64,000 nucleotides of DNA from Tieghemostelium lacteum (GCA_001606155.1 LODT01000035.1:858658-922657); one strand, 5' to 3'. Shown: positions 10,821-22,889, counted from the first letter of the stretch. Translations and numbers: made by a program. The notes: a model not told the origin generated them from the sequence alone.

Positions 10821-13088
10821 ATGATAGAACCTAATTTCCAAGGAAGATTAATTGTAGTATCCAATAGATTACCAGTTGCCATAAAAAAAGGTGATGATGG
10901 TAAATGGAGTTGTAAAATGAGTTCTGGTGGACTTGTAGCAGCATTATCAGGACTTAAATCCAATTTCATCTGGGTAGGATGGGTTGGATGTGAAATTGAG
11001 GAAGAGGATAGAGAAGAGGTTACTAAAATCCTCAAAGAGGGTTACAGTTGTATTCCTGTATTTCTCTCAGAGAAAGTAGCCAATGAACATTATAATGAGT
11101 TCTCTAATGGTGTTTTGTGGCCCCTCTTTCACTATCTTCCAGGTGACTTGGACTATGATGAAGGTATTTGGAATAGCTATGTAGAGGCTAATCAAATATT
11201 TTCAGATGTGGTTGCTAAGTTGATGGGTCCTGACGATATGGTATGGGTTCATGACTATCATTTAATGTTGCTACCAGAGATTCTTAAGCAGCAAGTGCCT
11301 GAAGCTAGAATAGGTTTCTTTTTGCATATTCCATTCCCAAGTTCAGAAATTTTCAGAGTGTTACCATGTAGAAAAGAGATTGTTATGGGAATTCTTAGTT
11401 GTTGTCTTATTGGGTTTCATACCTATGATTATGCAAGACATTTCCTAAAGGCATGTACTAGAATAGTTGGACTGGAAACAGCACCAAATGGGGTCTATTA
11501 CAAAGATAAGTTTATTCAGGTAGGTGTTTTCCCTGTTGGAATTGATCCTGATAAATTCATTGAATTGTTAAAGACTCCCAAAGTAGAGAATAGAATAGCT
11601 GAACTCTCAAAATCATTTGAAGGAATGAAAGTACTTATTGGTATAGATCGTTTGGATTATATTAAAGGACTTCCACAGAAATTACAGGCAATGGAGAGAT
11701 TATTTCAAAAGTACCCTGAGTGGAAGGGTAAATTAGTACTGATACAAGTTGCAGTTCCATCTAGACAGGATGTAGAGGAATACCAAAAACTTAAAAAAGA
11801 GGTAGAGGAACTAGTAGGTCGTATCAATGGACAATATGGAACTTTAGGTTACACACCAATTCACTATCTATTTCAATCTGTTGACTCTGAGGAACTGACT
11901 GCACTCTATAACATCTCAGATGCATGTTTGATTACTTCAATTCGTGATGGAATGAATTTGGTCTCTCAAGAGTACATTGTATGCCAAACAAAGAAAAAAG
12001 GAGTTTTAATACTTTCAGAGTTTACAGGTGCTGCTCAGAGTCTTTCTGGAGCTGTAATGATCAATCCATGGAATACAGAAGAATTAGCAGATTCAATTCA
12101 CACCAGTTTGACACTCTCTGAAGAGGATAAAGAAGAGAAACATCAAATGCTCTTTAACTATGTAAATAGGCACACTGCAGCCTATTGGGGTTTAGGATTC
12201 GTTCGTGATCTGTATAAATGCTCACATCAAGCTGACAAGATTGTTTCTGTACCCAAACTCAATATTGAAGAGGTAAAAGAAGCCTATGTAAAATCTAAAA
12301 AGAGATTATTGGTATTTGCATACGATGGTACATTGATTCCCTATTCTGCTATACCATCTCTTTGTAGACCTTCAGAAGATCTTTTGGATAGTTTTACAAC
12401 ACTTTGTGATGATCCAGATAATGAAGTATACATTCTCAGTGGACGAGACAAGAAGACCCTAACAGATTGGTTTGCAGGTGTTAATATTGGTTTGTCAGCA
12501 GAGTATGGATGTTTCTTTAAATATCCAATGTCTGAACAATGGGAGCAGGTTGTACCTAGTATGGATTTATCATGGAAAGAGACTATAAGACCCTTGTTTA
12601 AATATTTTACCATTCGTACTCCAGGTTCATTTTTTGAGGAAAAGGAAATGTTATTCACATGGCATTATAGAAATGCAGATCCTGTATTTGGTGGTATTCA
12701 GGCAAGAGAATTACATTTACATTTGGATAATTTACCTTTGGATTGTATAGTTGGAGACAAAACACTAGGTGTCAGATCCTATAATATCAATCCAACTACC
12801 TCTATGAGAAAAGTCATTTTGGATCTGATTCCCAAAGGTTTAGATTTCATTCTATTGGTAGGTGACACCCATATACATCCAACTGAACTTCCAGAACTGG
12901 AAGGATGCAAAATCTTCACTACCTCTGTAGGTAAAAAGAATAGTAAAGATAGTTTTCATCTCAATGATTCCACAGAAGCCATTAGTTTGGTTAAATCTCT
13001 AGAACAAATCAGTAATGAATCTTTATCTAAAAATTTCAATCGTGTCAATCTAAATAATAATTTTAAAAATAATAGTCCACAAGAGTAG
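10821..13088 (+). CDS. Trehalose-6-phosphate synthase with degenerate phosphatase domain
   Basis: Makes trehalose 6-phosphate from UDP-glucose and glucose 6-phosphate. It is intronless, 755 residues. The GT20 synthase domain (about 7-465) is intact: SNRLPVA, GGLVAALSG, VHDYHLMLLPEIL, FFLHIPFPSSEIFR, GIDRLDYIKGLPQK, and RDGMNLVSQEYIVCQ. The HAD phosphatase domain (about 490-730) keeps its length but has lost catalysis. Motif I, normally DYDGT, reads AYDGT at about residue 498, so the nucleophilic Asp is gone. The late acidic motif reads VGDTHIHPTE instead of GDDxTDE. The second half is therefore probably regulatory, and a separate phosphatase must finish trehalose. Trehalose is used in dictyostelid spores and stress. 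It could be tpsA or tpsB; I cannot choose. Confidence 0.93.
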   Translation: MIEPNFQGRLIVVSNRLPVAIKKGDDGKWSCKMSSGGLVAALSGLKSNFIWVGWVGCEIEEEDREEVTKILKEGYSCIPVFLSEKVANEHYNEFSNGVLWPLFHYLPGDLDYDEGIWNSYVEANQIFSDVVAKLMGPDDMVWVHDYHLMLLPEILKQQVPEARIGFFLHIPFPSSEIFRVLPCRKEIVMGILSCCLIGFHTYDYARHFLKACTRIVGLETAPNGVYYKDKFIQVGVFPVGIDPDKFIELLKTPKVENRIAELSKSFEGMKVLIGIDRLDYIKGLPQKLQAMERLFQKYPEWKGKLVLIQVAVPSRQDVEEYQKLKKEVEELVGRINGQYGTLGYTPIHYLFQSVDSEELTALYNISDACLITSIRDGMNLVSQEYIVCQTKKKGVLILSEFTGAAQSLSGAVMINPWNTEELADSIHTSLTLSEEDKEEKHQMLFNYVNRHTAAYWGLGFVRDLYKCSHQADKIVSVPKLNIEEVKEAYVKSKKRLLVFAYDGTLIPYSAIPSLCRPSEDLLDSFTTLCDDPDNEVYILSGRDKKTLTDWFAGVNIGLSAEYGCFFKYPMSEQWEQVVPSMDLSWKETIRPLFKYFTIRTPGSFFEEKEMLFTWHYRNADPVFGGIQARELHLHLDNLPLDCIVGDKTLGVRSYNINPTTSMRKVILDLIPKGLDFILLVGDTHIHPTELPELEGCKIFTTSVGKKNSKDSFHLNDSTEAISLVKSLEQISNESLSKNFNRVNLNNNFKNNSPQE

Positions 13089-13206
13089 ATTTGATTATCA
13101 TTTGTATAAAAAAATATCATCATGCACATACTTAGAAAACAATAAATAATTTAATATATCATTTTTTTTTTAAAATTATCTTTATTTTGTTTTTGATCTT
13201 CACAGA

Positions 13207-15321
13207 ATGATTGGATTTTTAGATATAATTAAAATTAAAGTTCTTTGGATTCATATTAAATCACATTTAAAAGTATTTAGATCTAGAAGCTATGAAGAAA
13301 TTGGAGGAGACTACCAATGGATTATTAGGTGGGAACATTGGGAGTTATTAAAGTTAAAACTAAAACACTTTGAACATAAGTCAGCTATATTCGACCAGAT
13401 GCCTCATAGAGGTATAACCTATGTTCAAAGTGTTCTTTATCAATGTAACGATAGAGAATTAGTTAAATTAATCCACAGGAATTATCGTCAGTTGTTTATA
13501 ACCGTTTTCATAGAAACATTTCAAATAAAAGAATTGTCAACCAATACCTCTGCAGAGTATTTTGAATACCTTTGTCTCTTATATCAAAAGTACTCATTAA
13601 ATAACCATGTGAGGATTTTCGACCCATCTCATCTATTAATTATTTATAAAGAGGTACCTGATCATATTGATCAATTAGTACTAATAATTTTGAAGTATAA
13701 CCAAGGATTTATAAATATCTATCAACAATATAGGTATCCCCATTCATTGGTTAAGCATATAGTAAATAACTATGGTGATAAAGTGAAATTTTTTAATCAA
13801 ATAATGGTAAAAAGCCAAGCTTCGCAAAGGTATTTTGTGTATAAGACCTATCGAAAGACCCCTATTGAACCGTTGCCTATAGACTTTTCATTGAAACCTC
13901 AATTAGATGTTATAAATAATATCAAGAATTATGAGGTGCTAATGCAGTTGATATCTACTGGTTACTTTAATAACTTTGATGATATCCTAATTAATAGAAT
14001 GATATCAAATAACTCTATACTGTCATATAGCATCTTATCATCATTTGATTGGAATATCATGCATCGATTCAATATAAGTGCTACCAATGTTATGTACGAG
14101 AATGTATATGTATCCAAAAAAACTATAAAATCAAATCTCAATCCAGCATTGATTAAATTGATTAAAGATTATGATTATTACCGTTATTATGACTTGGTTG
14201 AGATATTTACATTTGCAATGGAAATTGAAGGTATGGATGCACATTTGGTATCCTCTTTGATAACTTCACAAAGACAGGAATTCAAAAGAGCTGCAGTAGA
14301 GGCATGTCGTATTGATATTCTTCAGATATGGAATGAAAGGGTACTGCAGGGATATGAAATCTTATGGTTATCTCCAGCTATTGATAGAGAGAGATTAGAT
14401 GTTCTGATTTACTTTTCTGGTAGTATTATACAAAATTTATCAGTGTTTTTAGAAATGATCTTTAAAGGCAATAAGGTAGAGTTTTTTAATTCTCTAATTG
14501 ATAACTTTCGTGCCATTCGAATTTATTCCGATTCAGCAGCAATAGAAATTCTTCTTGGATTTCATCGTATAATTACAGATTTGGGAAGTGTAAAAGGAAT
14601 AGGATACCCATCTTTTATCTATTGGGCTATATCTAAAAACTATGTACATCCATCCTTTCTTCAGAGATATTTGGAAATATGTATTAAGTTTGGTTATGTA
14701 GAATATGCTCAAATGCTAATACCACGTATTAACAATCACACAAAATACAATAATCCTCATTTCGCTTCAATTGAATACATAGATGAAGAGCTTTTAAAGG
14801 TTGATAAATCAGCAGCAAATTCTGGTAAAATTTCAATTCTCAGGAGATATTCACCACAGAAATTTAATGCAAAGTTGATATATCTTATTGGATTAAAGTA
14901 TGGATATCCACATTACTTTAAATATCTAAAAGAGGAACTGAATGCAAATAATATTCATTCATTTGGTATAGAGTATGACAATGTTACACTCTTTGAATAT
15001 ATATTGGGTTTTGTTGTTCGATATGGTCTTTCATATTACAATTTATTCATCCAATGCATAAATCATGATTCTTTACAAATTGTAAAATATATAGTAACAA
15101 AGAATCTTTATAAACCAACTTATAAAGATTTAAATCAAATTATTAAAATGGGGAGATATGCTATATTAAAATGGTTATTCCAGAACACTGACATTGCTTT
15201 TACATATGATGATCTCACATATTTTCCACCTCCAAATCCAAAGTTTAAAGATAAAGACATTTCAAAGCTTTTTGTAAAATATATTGATAGGGTATTGGTC
15301 CCAATGGAATTATTTGAATAA
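13207..15321 (+). CDS. Dictyostelid degenerate-ankyrin family protein
   Basis: A 704-residue intronless protein of the large dictyostelid families with N-terminal helical hairpins and weak ankyrin-type repeats. The head contains IKVLWIHIKSHL followed by RSYEEIGG. The body is a chain of 30-35-residue helical units with recurring leading segments such as ESTAAIEILLG-like and LQIVKYIVTKNLY. No catalytic motif is present. The role is probably protein binding; members often carry an F-box-like head, which is not obvious here. The start at 13207 is the first ATG. A CACAG directly before it could instead be an acceptor of an upstream non-coding exon. It lies 118 bp downstream of the trehalose synthase stop. 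Confidence 0.7.
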   Translation: MIGFLDIIKIKVLWIHIKSHLKVFRSRSYEEIGGDYQWIIRWEHWELLKLKLKHFEHKSAIFDQMPHRGITYVQSVLYQCNDRELVKLIHRNYRQLFITVFIETFQIKELSTNTSAEYFEYLCLLYQKYSLNNHVRIFDPSHLLIIYKEVPDHIDQLVLIILKYNQGFINIYQQYRYPHSLVKHIVNNYGDKVKFFNQIMVKSQASQRYFVYKTYRKTPIEPLPIDFSLKPQLDVINNIKNYEVLMQLISTGYFNNFDDILINRMISNNSILSYSILSSFDWNIMHRFNISATNVMYENVYVSKKTIKSNLNPALIKLIKDYDYYRYYDLVEIFTFAMEIEGMDAHLVSSLITSQRQEFKRAAVEACRIDILQIWNERVLQGYEILWLSPAIDRERLDVLIYFSGSIIQNLSVFLEMIFKGNKVEFFNSLIDNFRAIRIYSDSAAIEILLGFHRIITDLGSVKGIGYPSFIYWAISKNYVHPSFLQRYLEICIKFGYVEYAQMLIPRINNHTKYNNPHFASIEYIDEELLKVDKSAANSGKISILRRYSPQKFNAKLIYLIGLKYGYPHYFKYLKEELNANNIHSFGIEYDNVTLFEYILGFVVRYGLSYYNLFIQCINHDSLQIVKYIVTKNLYKPTYKDLNQIIKMGRYAILKWLFQNTDIAFTYDDLTYFPPPNPKFKDKDISKLFVKYIDRVLVPMELFE

Positions 15322-15419
15322 AATAATAATTACAACAAACAAAAAATTGATGTTTGTTTGTGTCCAACACATATTAGTTCAATTTTTTTTTTTTCCACTA
15401 TTATTACTTGGCGCCAAAA

Positions 15420-15944
15420 ATGCAAATGGATATTGATACAGTTAATAATGAGAGAAGTGTAATGTTAAAATATTATTTAGAAAATTTAGATACAGAATGT
15501 AAAGTATTTTAATTAATTAATATAGTCATAAAAATAGTTTGAATTCAACTAATGCGTGTGTTTGATTGGGGTGTAATAGTTAACCAACAGATCGAAAGTA
15601 TGAATTTAGAATGTATGAAAACTATAAACCTATTAAAGATAAATTTAGAATCAGAGTTAAAGTCTCTACCAGATTCTATAAGGAACATGAACATGTATGA
15701 GTTTTTAGAAAAGTGTATAGACTATAATAATAGTAATAAGATACAAATTGAACAACAACAATTGTCATTATCATCTACATCTATACTACAAAACAATACA
15801 ACTATATCATCACCAATTCAAACTGAACCCCATTTTTTTACAACTACTCTATCAGATCTATTGGACTCACCAATGAATGATTCAACTATAAATATACATC
15901 AACAAAGAGTTTCTTCCATTTTAAGTAATATTAAAAACAAATAA
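15420..15944 (+). CDS. Borealin/Nbl1-like chromosomal passenger protein
   Basis: Two exons, 15420-15498 and 15580-15944, with GTAAAG donor and AATAG acceptor, give 147 residues. The joined N-terminal segment (about residues 15-70) follows the borealin N-terminal domain in order. YYLENLDTEF corresponds to the 'FLkdfD.Ev' start, QIESMNLECMKTINLL to the coiled helix, and SELKSLPDSIRNMNMYEFL to the diagnostic 'eLl.LP.alR.Mn..ef' end. In animals and fungi this helix forms the INCENP-survivin-borealin bundle of the Aurora B complex at centromere and midzone. The rest (about 75-147) is Ser/Thr/Gln-rich, with a DLLDSPMNDS stretch. The full borealin C-terminal domain is absent, so it is closest to short Nbl1. 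Evidence is by motif only. Confidence 0.68.
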
Positions 15945-16341
15945 TTATCAGAATAAATTACTTTATTGTTATTATTATTATTTTGTACACAATTTAGAGA
16001 TACAGATCAAAAACCAATATTGGTTCGACTATTCAAATATAGTAAATGATTCAAAAGAAGATTTGCAAAAATTGAAATTGATTAGATAGTTTGAAACAAC
16101 TAAGGTTGTATTTAATAATTTTTTTGATTGAACTATTATATCTAATCAATTGTATTATTTACTTAAAATAACCCATATTGGATCTAGAGTGTGAGGTGGT
16201 AATGTCATTTTTAAAATTAAAAATTTTTTTTTTCACTGCAATATTAATTATAAGGTGTATAACAAAACTTAATTTTTTCATATTTCTTGTAGAAGGTTAA
16301 TCATAACCTCAGAACTCTAAAAAGAGAGAAAAAGAAAAAAA
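15945..16341. other. Intergenic, AT-rich
   Basis: Between the borealin-like gene and the FtsX-type gene. It holds an ATT trinucleotide run near 15967-15983 and a GGTTCGAC near 16022 that is not part of a tRNA. Otherwise nothing is seen. Confidence 0.4.
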
Positions 16342-19300
16342 ATGTTTAACAGAGATGGAAAATCCAATAAATATCAAAAGATGAAATCGACATCTATAAA
16401 CGATGATGGTGGATATGTTAGTTTAGACAAACAACAAATCAATAGAGATTCCATTTATGACCAACACCCACAACAACTATTGGATTTTGATGATAATGAT
16501 AAGATTGAAAAAGAGGATTTCAGTAAAAATGTAAATTGGCAGAAGAGGTGGAAAATCAAGTTTAGAAATTTAATGTATCACTGGAAACACTATATTTATC
16601 ATACATGGTACCAAAACAAGAGAAACAAACTCTCCTATCTCTTAGGTTTTTCTGCATGTTTTTTAGTGGTTTTTATAGTGGCTCTGTGTGTATCCATTAT
16701 ATCTAATACCCCAGTTGTCTTTTTATCTCTATCTGAGGCGTCTGTAGGTGAGATGGATATCATTATCGAACCCGGTTCATGGACACTCTCAGACCAGGCA
16801 AATTATACATTGATATCTCAACTGTTGTCTAATGTGGAAGATGACACCTACCATACACCTAGAATCATAAGCTCAGTGTACACCATCAATGCACAGTCAT
16901 GTCCAGATGGCGACTTGAATTCCAATGGTTGGAAATATCATGGTCTATCAGGCGGCACTTATTGCCAACCCTACTGTTTTGACCAAGTATGCTCCAATTC
17001 ACAACCAGAGAAATCCAACCTCTACATTTTAGATTTAGAAAAAGAAAAGAGAATGGGATTGGGAAGAGACTGGAATCTACCACCACCAGATATGGGATCA
17101 GTCTATATTCAATCTTCACTGGCTAGCGATCTACAAGTCAGTAAAGGTGATTATTTGTATATACGTATTTTAGCACCAAGTGTCTTGTCCAGTATTTGGA
17201 CCAATGCCAATAACTCTGATAATATTATCCCAATCATTTATATGACTGTAAAAATCCAAGATACCTTTGATAAAGAGGCCTCTGGTAAATACCCATCCAA
17301 TGAAAAATCTGCAATTTTTATGGATTATTCTACATTTATTCCATTTGTTGTTACTCAATTAGATCCAAATACATTAAAGTCATCTTTAAAGTAAGTGTAC
17401 TTAAAAATCTTTAAAAAAATAAGAAAAAGTAACTAATACAGTTATTTATTATTTAGTTTTATGAACAATACAAATTTATATGACTTTGCACAGAGTATAG
17501 TTATTAATTTACCACCATCTAGATTGGAACCCTATACAAATTCTAATCAAGATGAAATCTTACAATATTTGATAAAGTTTTCATCAAAGATATTGTACAA
17601 GATTGGATTTAATCTATTGGATTCCTCATTACCCATTATGAATGTACTATCAAAGAACAGATATGTGGCTCTATTTTTGGGTTTGATTCTTAATGTCATT
17701 ATATTTATTCTACTATTTCTCAGTATATTGTTGATTTATTCACTGCTGATGATTGATGTTGAGACTAGATCTTTTGAAATGGGTGTCATGAGAATGATTG
17801 GTACAACTCGGTCTGGTATCATTCAACTGATGCTCTTTAAGGCATTCTCCTATAGTATTCCATCGTGGGCTATTGGGTTGGTGTGTGCACAATTATTTGG
17901 GTTTGTTGTAAGTGCCATATTTAAGAATATCACTGGTGTACCCATTCCAACTAAACTGTCACCTGAAAGTGTACTTTTGGCAAGTTTACTTGGATTCTTA
18001 ATTCCTATTGCAGCATCTATACTCCCCATTAGAAATGCACTTGGAAAGAATTTACATGACTCTTTGGATGTCAAACACAGTAAGACTATGGCTGTTCAAA
18101 TCACTATTGAAAGATCAGAAGATAATTCATTCAGTTCAACAGCTGCTCTCATTGGTTTTGTACTGGCTGCATTTGGGTTTGGTATCTATTACATATTTCC
18201 ACTGTCATTGTTATCGTTTAATCTGACACTGATGTTGAATATGTTCTTTTTACTGCTCATTGCAATGCTTTTGGGTCTTGTAAGTTTGGCTTTGAACCTC
18301 GAACAACTTTTAGAGAAACTTGTTGTCATGGTATTCCTGTTCTGGGAGAAGCAAGCTATTCGTTCAATTATTGTAAAGAATCTTATTGCTCACAAACTTC
18401 GTAATAGAAAGACAGCAGTAATGTATGCAATCTCATTGGGTTTCATTATATTTGTAAATGTCAGTTATTCAATGCAACAAACTTCTATGAATTACCAAGT
18501 TGAGAAGAGCTATGGAACTTATTTACGTGTCGACAGTAACAATAGATTAGGTGGATTCTCACCTACAGTTCCTGAACAACTTGAATCTTTCTTTGAGGCT
18601 AATTCAGATATGGTTTCTGATTTCTCTTGGATTTCAGTATCTTTTTCAGTGTTGTCTCCAGAAGGTTACCAAAGTCAATCGATAACAAATATAGGACATA
18701 TATATAGTGACAGTACACAATTGCAATCTACATCTCCAAATATCTTTCAAACTACATTACCTGGATTTTTAAAGGCCAGTGTTATAGCATCTGATCCTGA
18801 CTTTACAAGTTACCAAGACGATGATGTAACTCTGCAAATGTACTCTATGGAGTCTAGTAAAAAACTGATTATAGGGTCAATTTATACTAAGGAAATTGGT
18901 GCCTCTCCTACACAACCATTCCTCATGGAATTGGGAATCAAAGAGGTTGGACAACCAATTAATCAAACTAGATATCTAGTCAAACCATTGGCAATGCTGG
19001 ACAGTGCTCCAAACTTTTCATTTAGTAAATTCCCATCCGTAACTGGACAGGATTCATTAGTGGCATTCACTAGTTTTGTATCTTATACTCAAGGTATGTA
19101 TACATCAGTACGTCAGATTCCAATGAAAGCTGTACTGTTGAAATTGAATACAGACGATGAAGATACCATTGCCAATTTCAAAGGAAAAATCAACGCATTT
19201 ATGGTGCAAAGTGGTATCATTGATGACTATTCCATTTTAAACTACTATGATGCTATAGAACCCAACAAAACAGCCTCCAATATTATTGAATACTTTTTTG

Positions 19301-19689
19301 GATTTACAACTGTTGTAGCAATGGTTATAAGTTTCTTCAGTTTAATGTCATCCATGTTTACCAATATCTTTGAGCAAACCAAAGAAATTGGTATATTACG
19401 TGCTATTGGTATTCCCAAAGCATGGATGATTAGAATTTACATTTATGAATCATTCGTTTTGGTATTTTCATCATCTCTTATGGGTGTCTTTATTGGTACC
19501 ATTGTAGGTTGGACACTTTTACTACAACGTGTTCTCTTTACTCAACTTCCAATTCCATTCGTTTTCCCATGGATACTGTTAATTGTCATCTTTGTATGTT
19601 CAATATTCTTTTCATTCTTCTCAGCATTTTTCCCAATCAGAAAGATTTTAAATCTTCCAGTTGTAAATATCTTACGAACCATAACATAA
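16342..19689 (+). CDS. FtsX/MacB-type ABC permease-like membrane protein
   Basis: Two exons, 16342-17390 and 17457-19689, 1093 residues. A 66-bp intron with GTAAGT donor joins LKSSL to NFMNNTN in frame. A cytoplasmic head is followed by one membrane span (about 95-120) and a large extracytoplasmic domain with cysteines. A group of spans follows, with the FtsX signature LLIYSLLMIDVETRSFEMG and MRMIGTTRSGIIQLMLFKAF. After a second large loop come the C-terminal spans with EQTKEIGILRAIGIP. The two EMGxMRxxG/EIGxLRAxG motifs mark two FtsX permease modules. No ATPase domain is fused. Bacterial relatives work with a separate ATPase; whether one exists here is unknown. The ABCA genes downstream carry their own membrane domains. 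Confidence 0.85.
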
Positions 19690-19816
19690 AATAACACATC
19701 AATATATCAAATAAATTATATGATTAAAAAATCTATTTATAAAATTTTAAATTGTTAAATTAAACAACAAAAAAGTATTATTTATTAAATAATCGTGAGA
19801 GTGGGGGAGTGAGATG

Positions 19817-22591
19817 TTAGTTATGAACAATACGTAAAAATACATCTTCCAAAGAGGTGTTTTGAATTTGCCAATCAGAAATCAATTCTTGTGATGCTTT
19901 ATCGGATACCAAATATCTAAGGAAATCTGATAAATCATCTAAATTTGAAATAATATATGAAATACTATTGGAATTAACTTTATCAAATACAGCAGCTATA
20001 AAAGAGTAAGATATTAATATAAAATTTTGATTATATTAATAGAGTGTATAATACATACTTCTAATTCTTGATTGCACCAATATTTTACATTGTTCAATAT
20101 TATTGGAAATTAAATTTAATTTATAACCCATATTGTATTTATTCTTTAGATACAATGGTGTACCAACAGTTGCTAATTTACCTTTGTTCATAATTGCTAA
20201 AAGATCATTTAAATATTAGTATAGAATATAGATATATGAAAATGTATATACATACCAATTTTATCACCAAGTGATTCAGCTTCAGCCATTGAATGAGTTG
20301 TTAAGATTATTAATTTATCTTTCTTCAATGACTTGATGAGGTTTCTTAGGATTTTAGCATTCATTGGATCAATACCTGTGGTTGGTTCATCTAGAATACA
20401 AACTTGTGGATTACCAACAATAGAGAGTGCAACTGAAAGTCTTCTTCTCATACCACCACTATAGGTTGATACGTGATTATCAGCAACTTGGTGTAATCTG
20501 ACTTCTTTTAGAATGTCATTAATATCCTTGTTGATGTTGGATCTTTGTTCTTTAGCTAACAACAAAATATATAAGTGCTCTCTAGCTGTGAAATATGGCC
20601 AATAGATATCATGTTGTGGACAGAATCCAACGAGTGGTTGAATAAATTGAATTTGATCTTGAACATCGTAACCATGGACAGCAATGAAACCACTGTCTGG
20701 GTTGGATTGACCGACTAGCATGTTAATGGTACTGGTCTTACCACAACCATTGTGACCTAGAAGAGCAAGGACTTTACCCTTCTCAGCTGAGAGATTGAGT
20801 CCATTGACAGCTTGGTTCTCACCGTATGCTTTGTAAAGGTTTCTGATGATTAATGCATGGTTTTGGTAGTTGGTTGGGTTGATTGAAACGTTTTCAGCTT
20901 GGAGATCAGTATCATGACTTCTGTCACGACCAGTAAGTTCATATTCATTGAATTGTTTATAGAAGTGAACTGGTGACCAATATTGAGAGGTGAACAAGAA
21001 GTTCCATGGTCTCTTACCACCAAATTCAGATGCTAAAACTTTGTCAAAATACCAGGCCAAAAATAAGTATAAAAAGGTTAAGAAAAATAGAATGTTCAAG
21101 GATTCATATGGTGATGGGAGACCAAAGAATTTATCTTTTCCAACGACAATCTGTTTCATAAAGGTGTTCCAAGTGTAGGTTGCTGGTTCACCTGATGAAC
21201 TGGCATCTAAAACAGCATTAGCAATGGTTTTAACTGATGGGTAAGAGATATCAGAGAATATCTTTATAAAGTTTGTTGGTGGTAAGATATCAAAGATAAT
21301 GGTAACAATGTATGGTTTCTTAGACCAGATGTTATAGAGAAGGTCTCCAAGTAGACATGAGAACAACCCATACAGAATACCAAAGAGGAATAATACAACA
21401 CCAATGATAACTGCGGCTTTGGTCTTACTCAATACAGTACTGAGAAGAACAGCAAATGCATACAAAGCAATACCATAAGTAATGAGAATAGAAAATATTA
21501 GAGATGGGGTAGTGAAATGGAATGGTGTAAATCCAGTAAATGAGTATCCAAAAATCATAAATACAGCAGTGGTGTAGATGGTTGTAATAAGACCATCGAT
21601 ATACCAAGCCAATAGATACAATTCATCATATACACCAAAAGTTCTGAAATAAGATCTGATTTTTCTCTCCTTTTCATCAACAATTTGTTGAAGGAACACA
21701 ATAAATGGTAGAGTATAACCAACAAATACAAACAATAAAGTAAATGCTGGCATCAATTGGGTGGATGGTGGTGAACCTGAAGATTCAATAATTGAAGGTG
21801 GTTTTTTGAGGTTAATGGAAATATCAGCATCAGGACCAAGTTTCATTTTAGCAATAGCATTTTCAATGGCTACTTGAATTGTGTAACCATATTGAAGTTC
21901 TGGACTATCAAAATCAACATTATAGTAATTCAAGTTGAAAATTAGTGGATTTGGATAAGTTTGGTCTTGGCTGTTGTACATCAAAGTATATATAGTATCA
22001 ACATGGGAGTAATATTGGTATTGAGTATTGCTATCAAACTCAAAAACTGCAAAATAAGTCTTTACACCTTCTTTTCCTAAACGGTTATAATACATGGTAA
22101 TATTATTTTGATAAACTGGATCCAATGCTACTATATCTTTACCAACTTCTAAATCTAAAAACTCAGCAACTGAATTTACTAATGAATTTAGATTTGGGAA
22201 TCCATTATCTGAATAACCAATCAAGTAATTACTCTATATATTCAAAATTAATATCTTCAATCTAAAATATCTATTGGTCAAGAAGCTTACATATGTTTTA
22301 TATTCCATTAATAATGGTTGTGGTTCATAGGTAGTGTATACTGTACTTTTCAATGAAGTATAAACAGCTATATAGAGAACCATCATTATAATTGGTGTTC
22401 CAAATTTTACGATGGATAGACCAAAATGTCGTCTCTGTTTTGAATTCAAATATTATTATTAAAATTTTATCTGCACTAAAAATGACATTATGAATGTGGA
22501 ATCTTACCATTAACAATGATTGTTTATAGAGTAAAACAATCAATTGTTGAAATTTTGAAGCTTTTACAACTCTATCTGATGATTGATGCAT
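19817..22591 (-). CDS. ABCA-type half-transporter (TMD-NBD)
   Basis: Lipid-type ABC transporter of 840 residues. Five exons: 22508-22591, 22291-22434, 20256-22233, 20059-20196, 19817-19995; every junction keeps frame with GT/AG ends. One membrane half: a single span near residue 45, a long luminal loop, then about six spans (from roughly residue 240) ending before the ATPase. The ATPase domain has LGHNGCGKTSTI (Walker A), YSGGMRRRLSVALS (signature) and CILDEPTTGIDP (Walker B). The C-terminus has the ABCA-typical TSLEDVFLRI. Half-size ABCA proteins are known in Dictyostelium and must dimerise. It is head-to-head with the next ABCA gene. Confidence 0.9.
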
Positions 22592-22889
22592 TTTATAAAT
22601 TTAAAATGTAACTAAACTCAAATCAAGAGATTAAAAGGGGTCAATAAGATATAATTAATAATAAAAAAACAAAATACGTTTTTATTTTTTATAAAAGTAT
22701 AGTGATTATAAAAATATCTCTTTTTTACGAAATTTTTTTAGAAATCCAAGATAATTGAATCCTACCAGGATTATTCTAATTTTATTTTTTGAAAACTAAA
22801 GAATCATTAAATTTATACCACCGAAAATTTCTAGATATAAAATATTGTTTTAGTTGCTAATCGTAATTATCAACTAAGTGTATTAAAAA
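22592..22889. promoter_or_regulatory. Shared divergent promoter of two ABCA genes
   Basis: 298 bp between the two ABCA start codons. It is AT-rich with no G-box seen. The arrangement implies a bidirectional promoter, which is inference. Confidence 0.45.

Noticed and set aside
13185-13206. Upstream exon of the ankyrin-type gene at 13207
   Set aside because: A polypyrimidine-CACAG sits before the ATG, but only 118 bp separate it from the previous stop and no open exon is found there.
16015-16035. tRNA B-box-like GGTTCGAC
   Set aside because: No A-box, no acceptor stem and no cloverleaf could be drawn around it.
17461-19689. Second half of the FtsX-type gene as its own gene
   Set aside because: The 66-bp intron has good GT/AG ends and joins both halves in frame; the halves together make the two-module permease.
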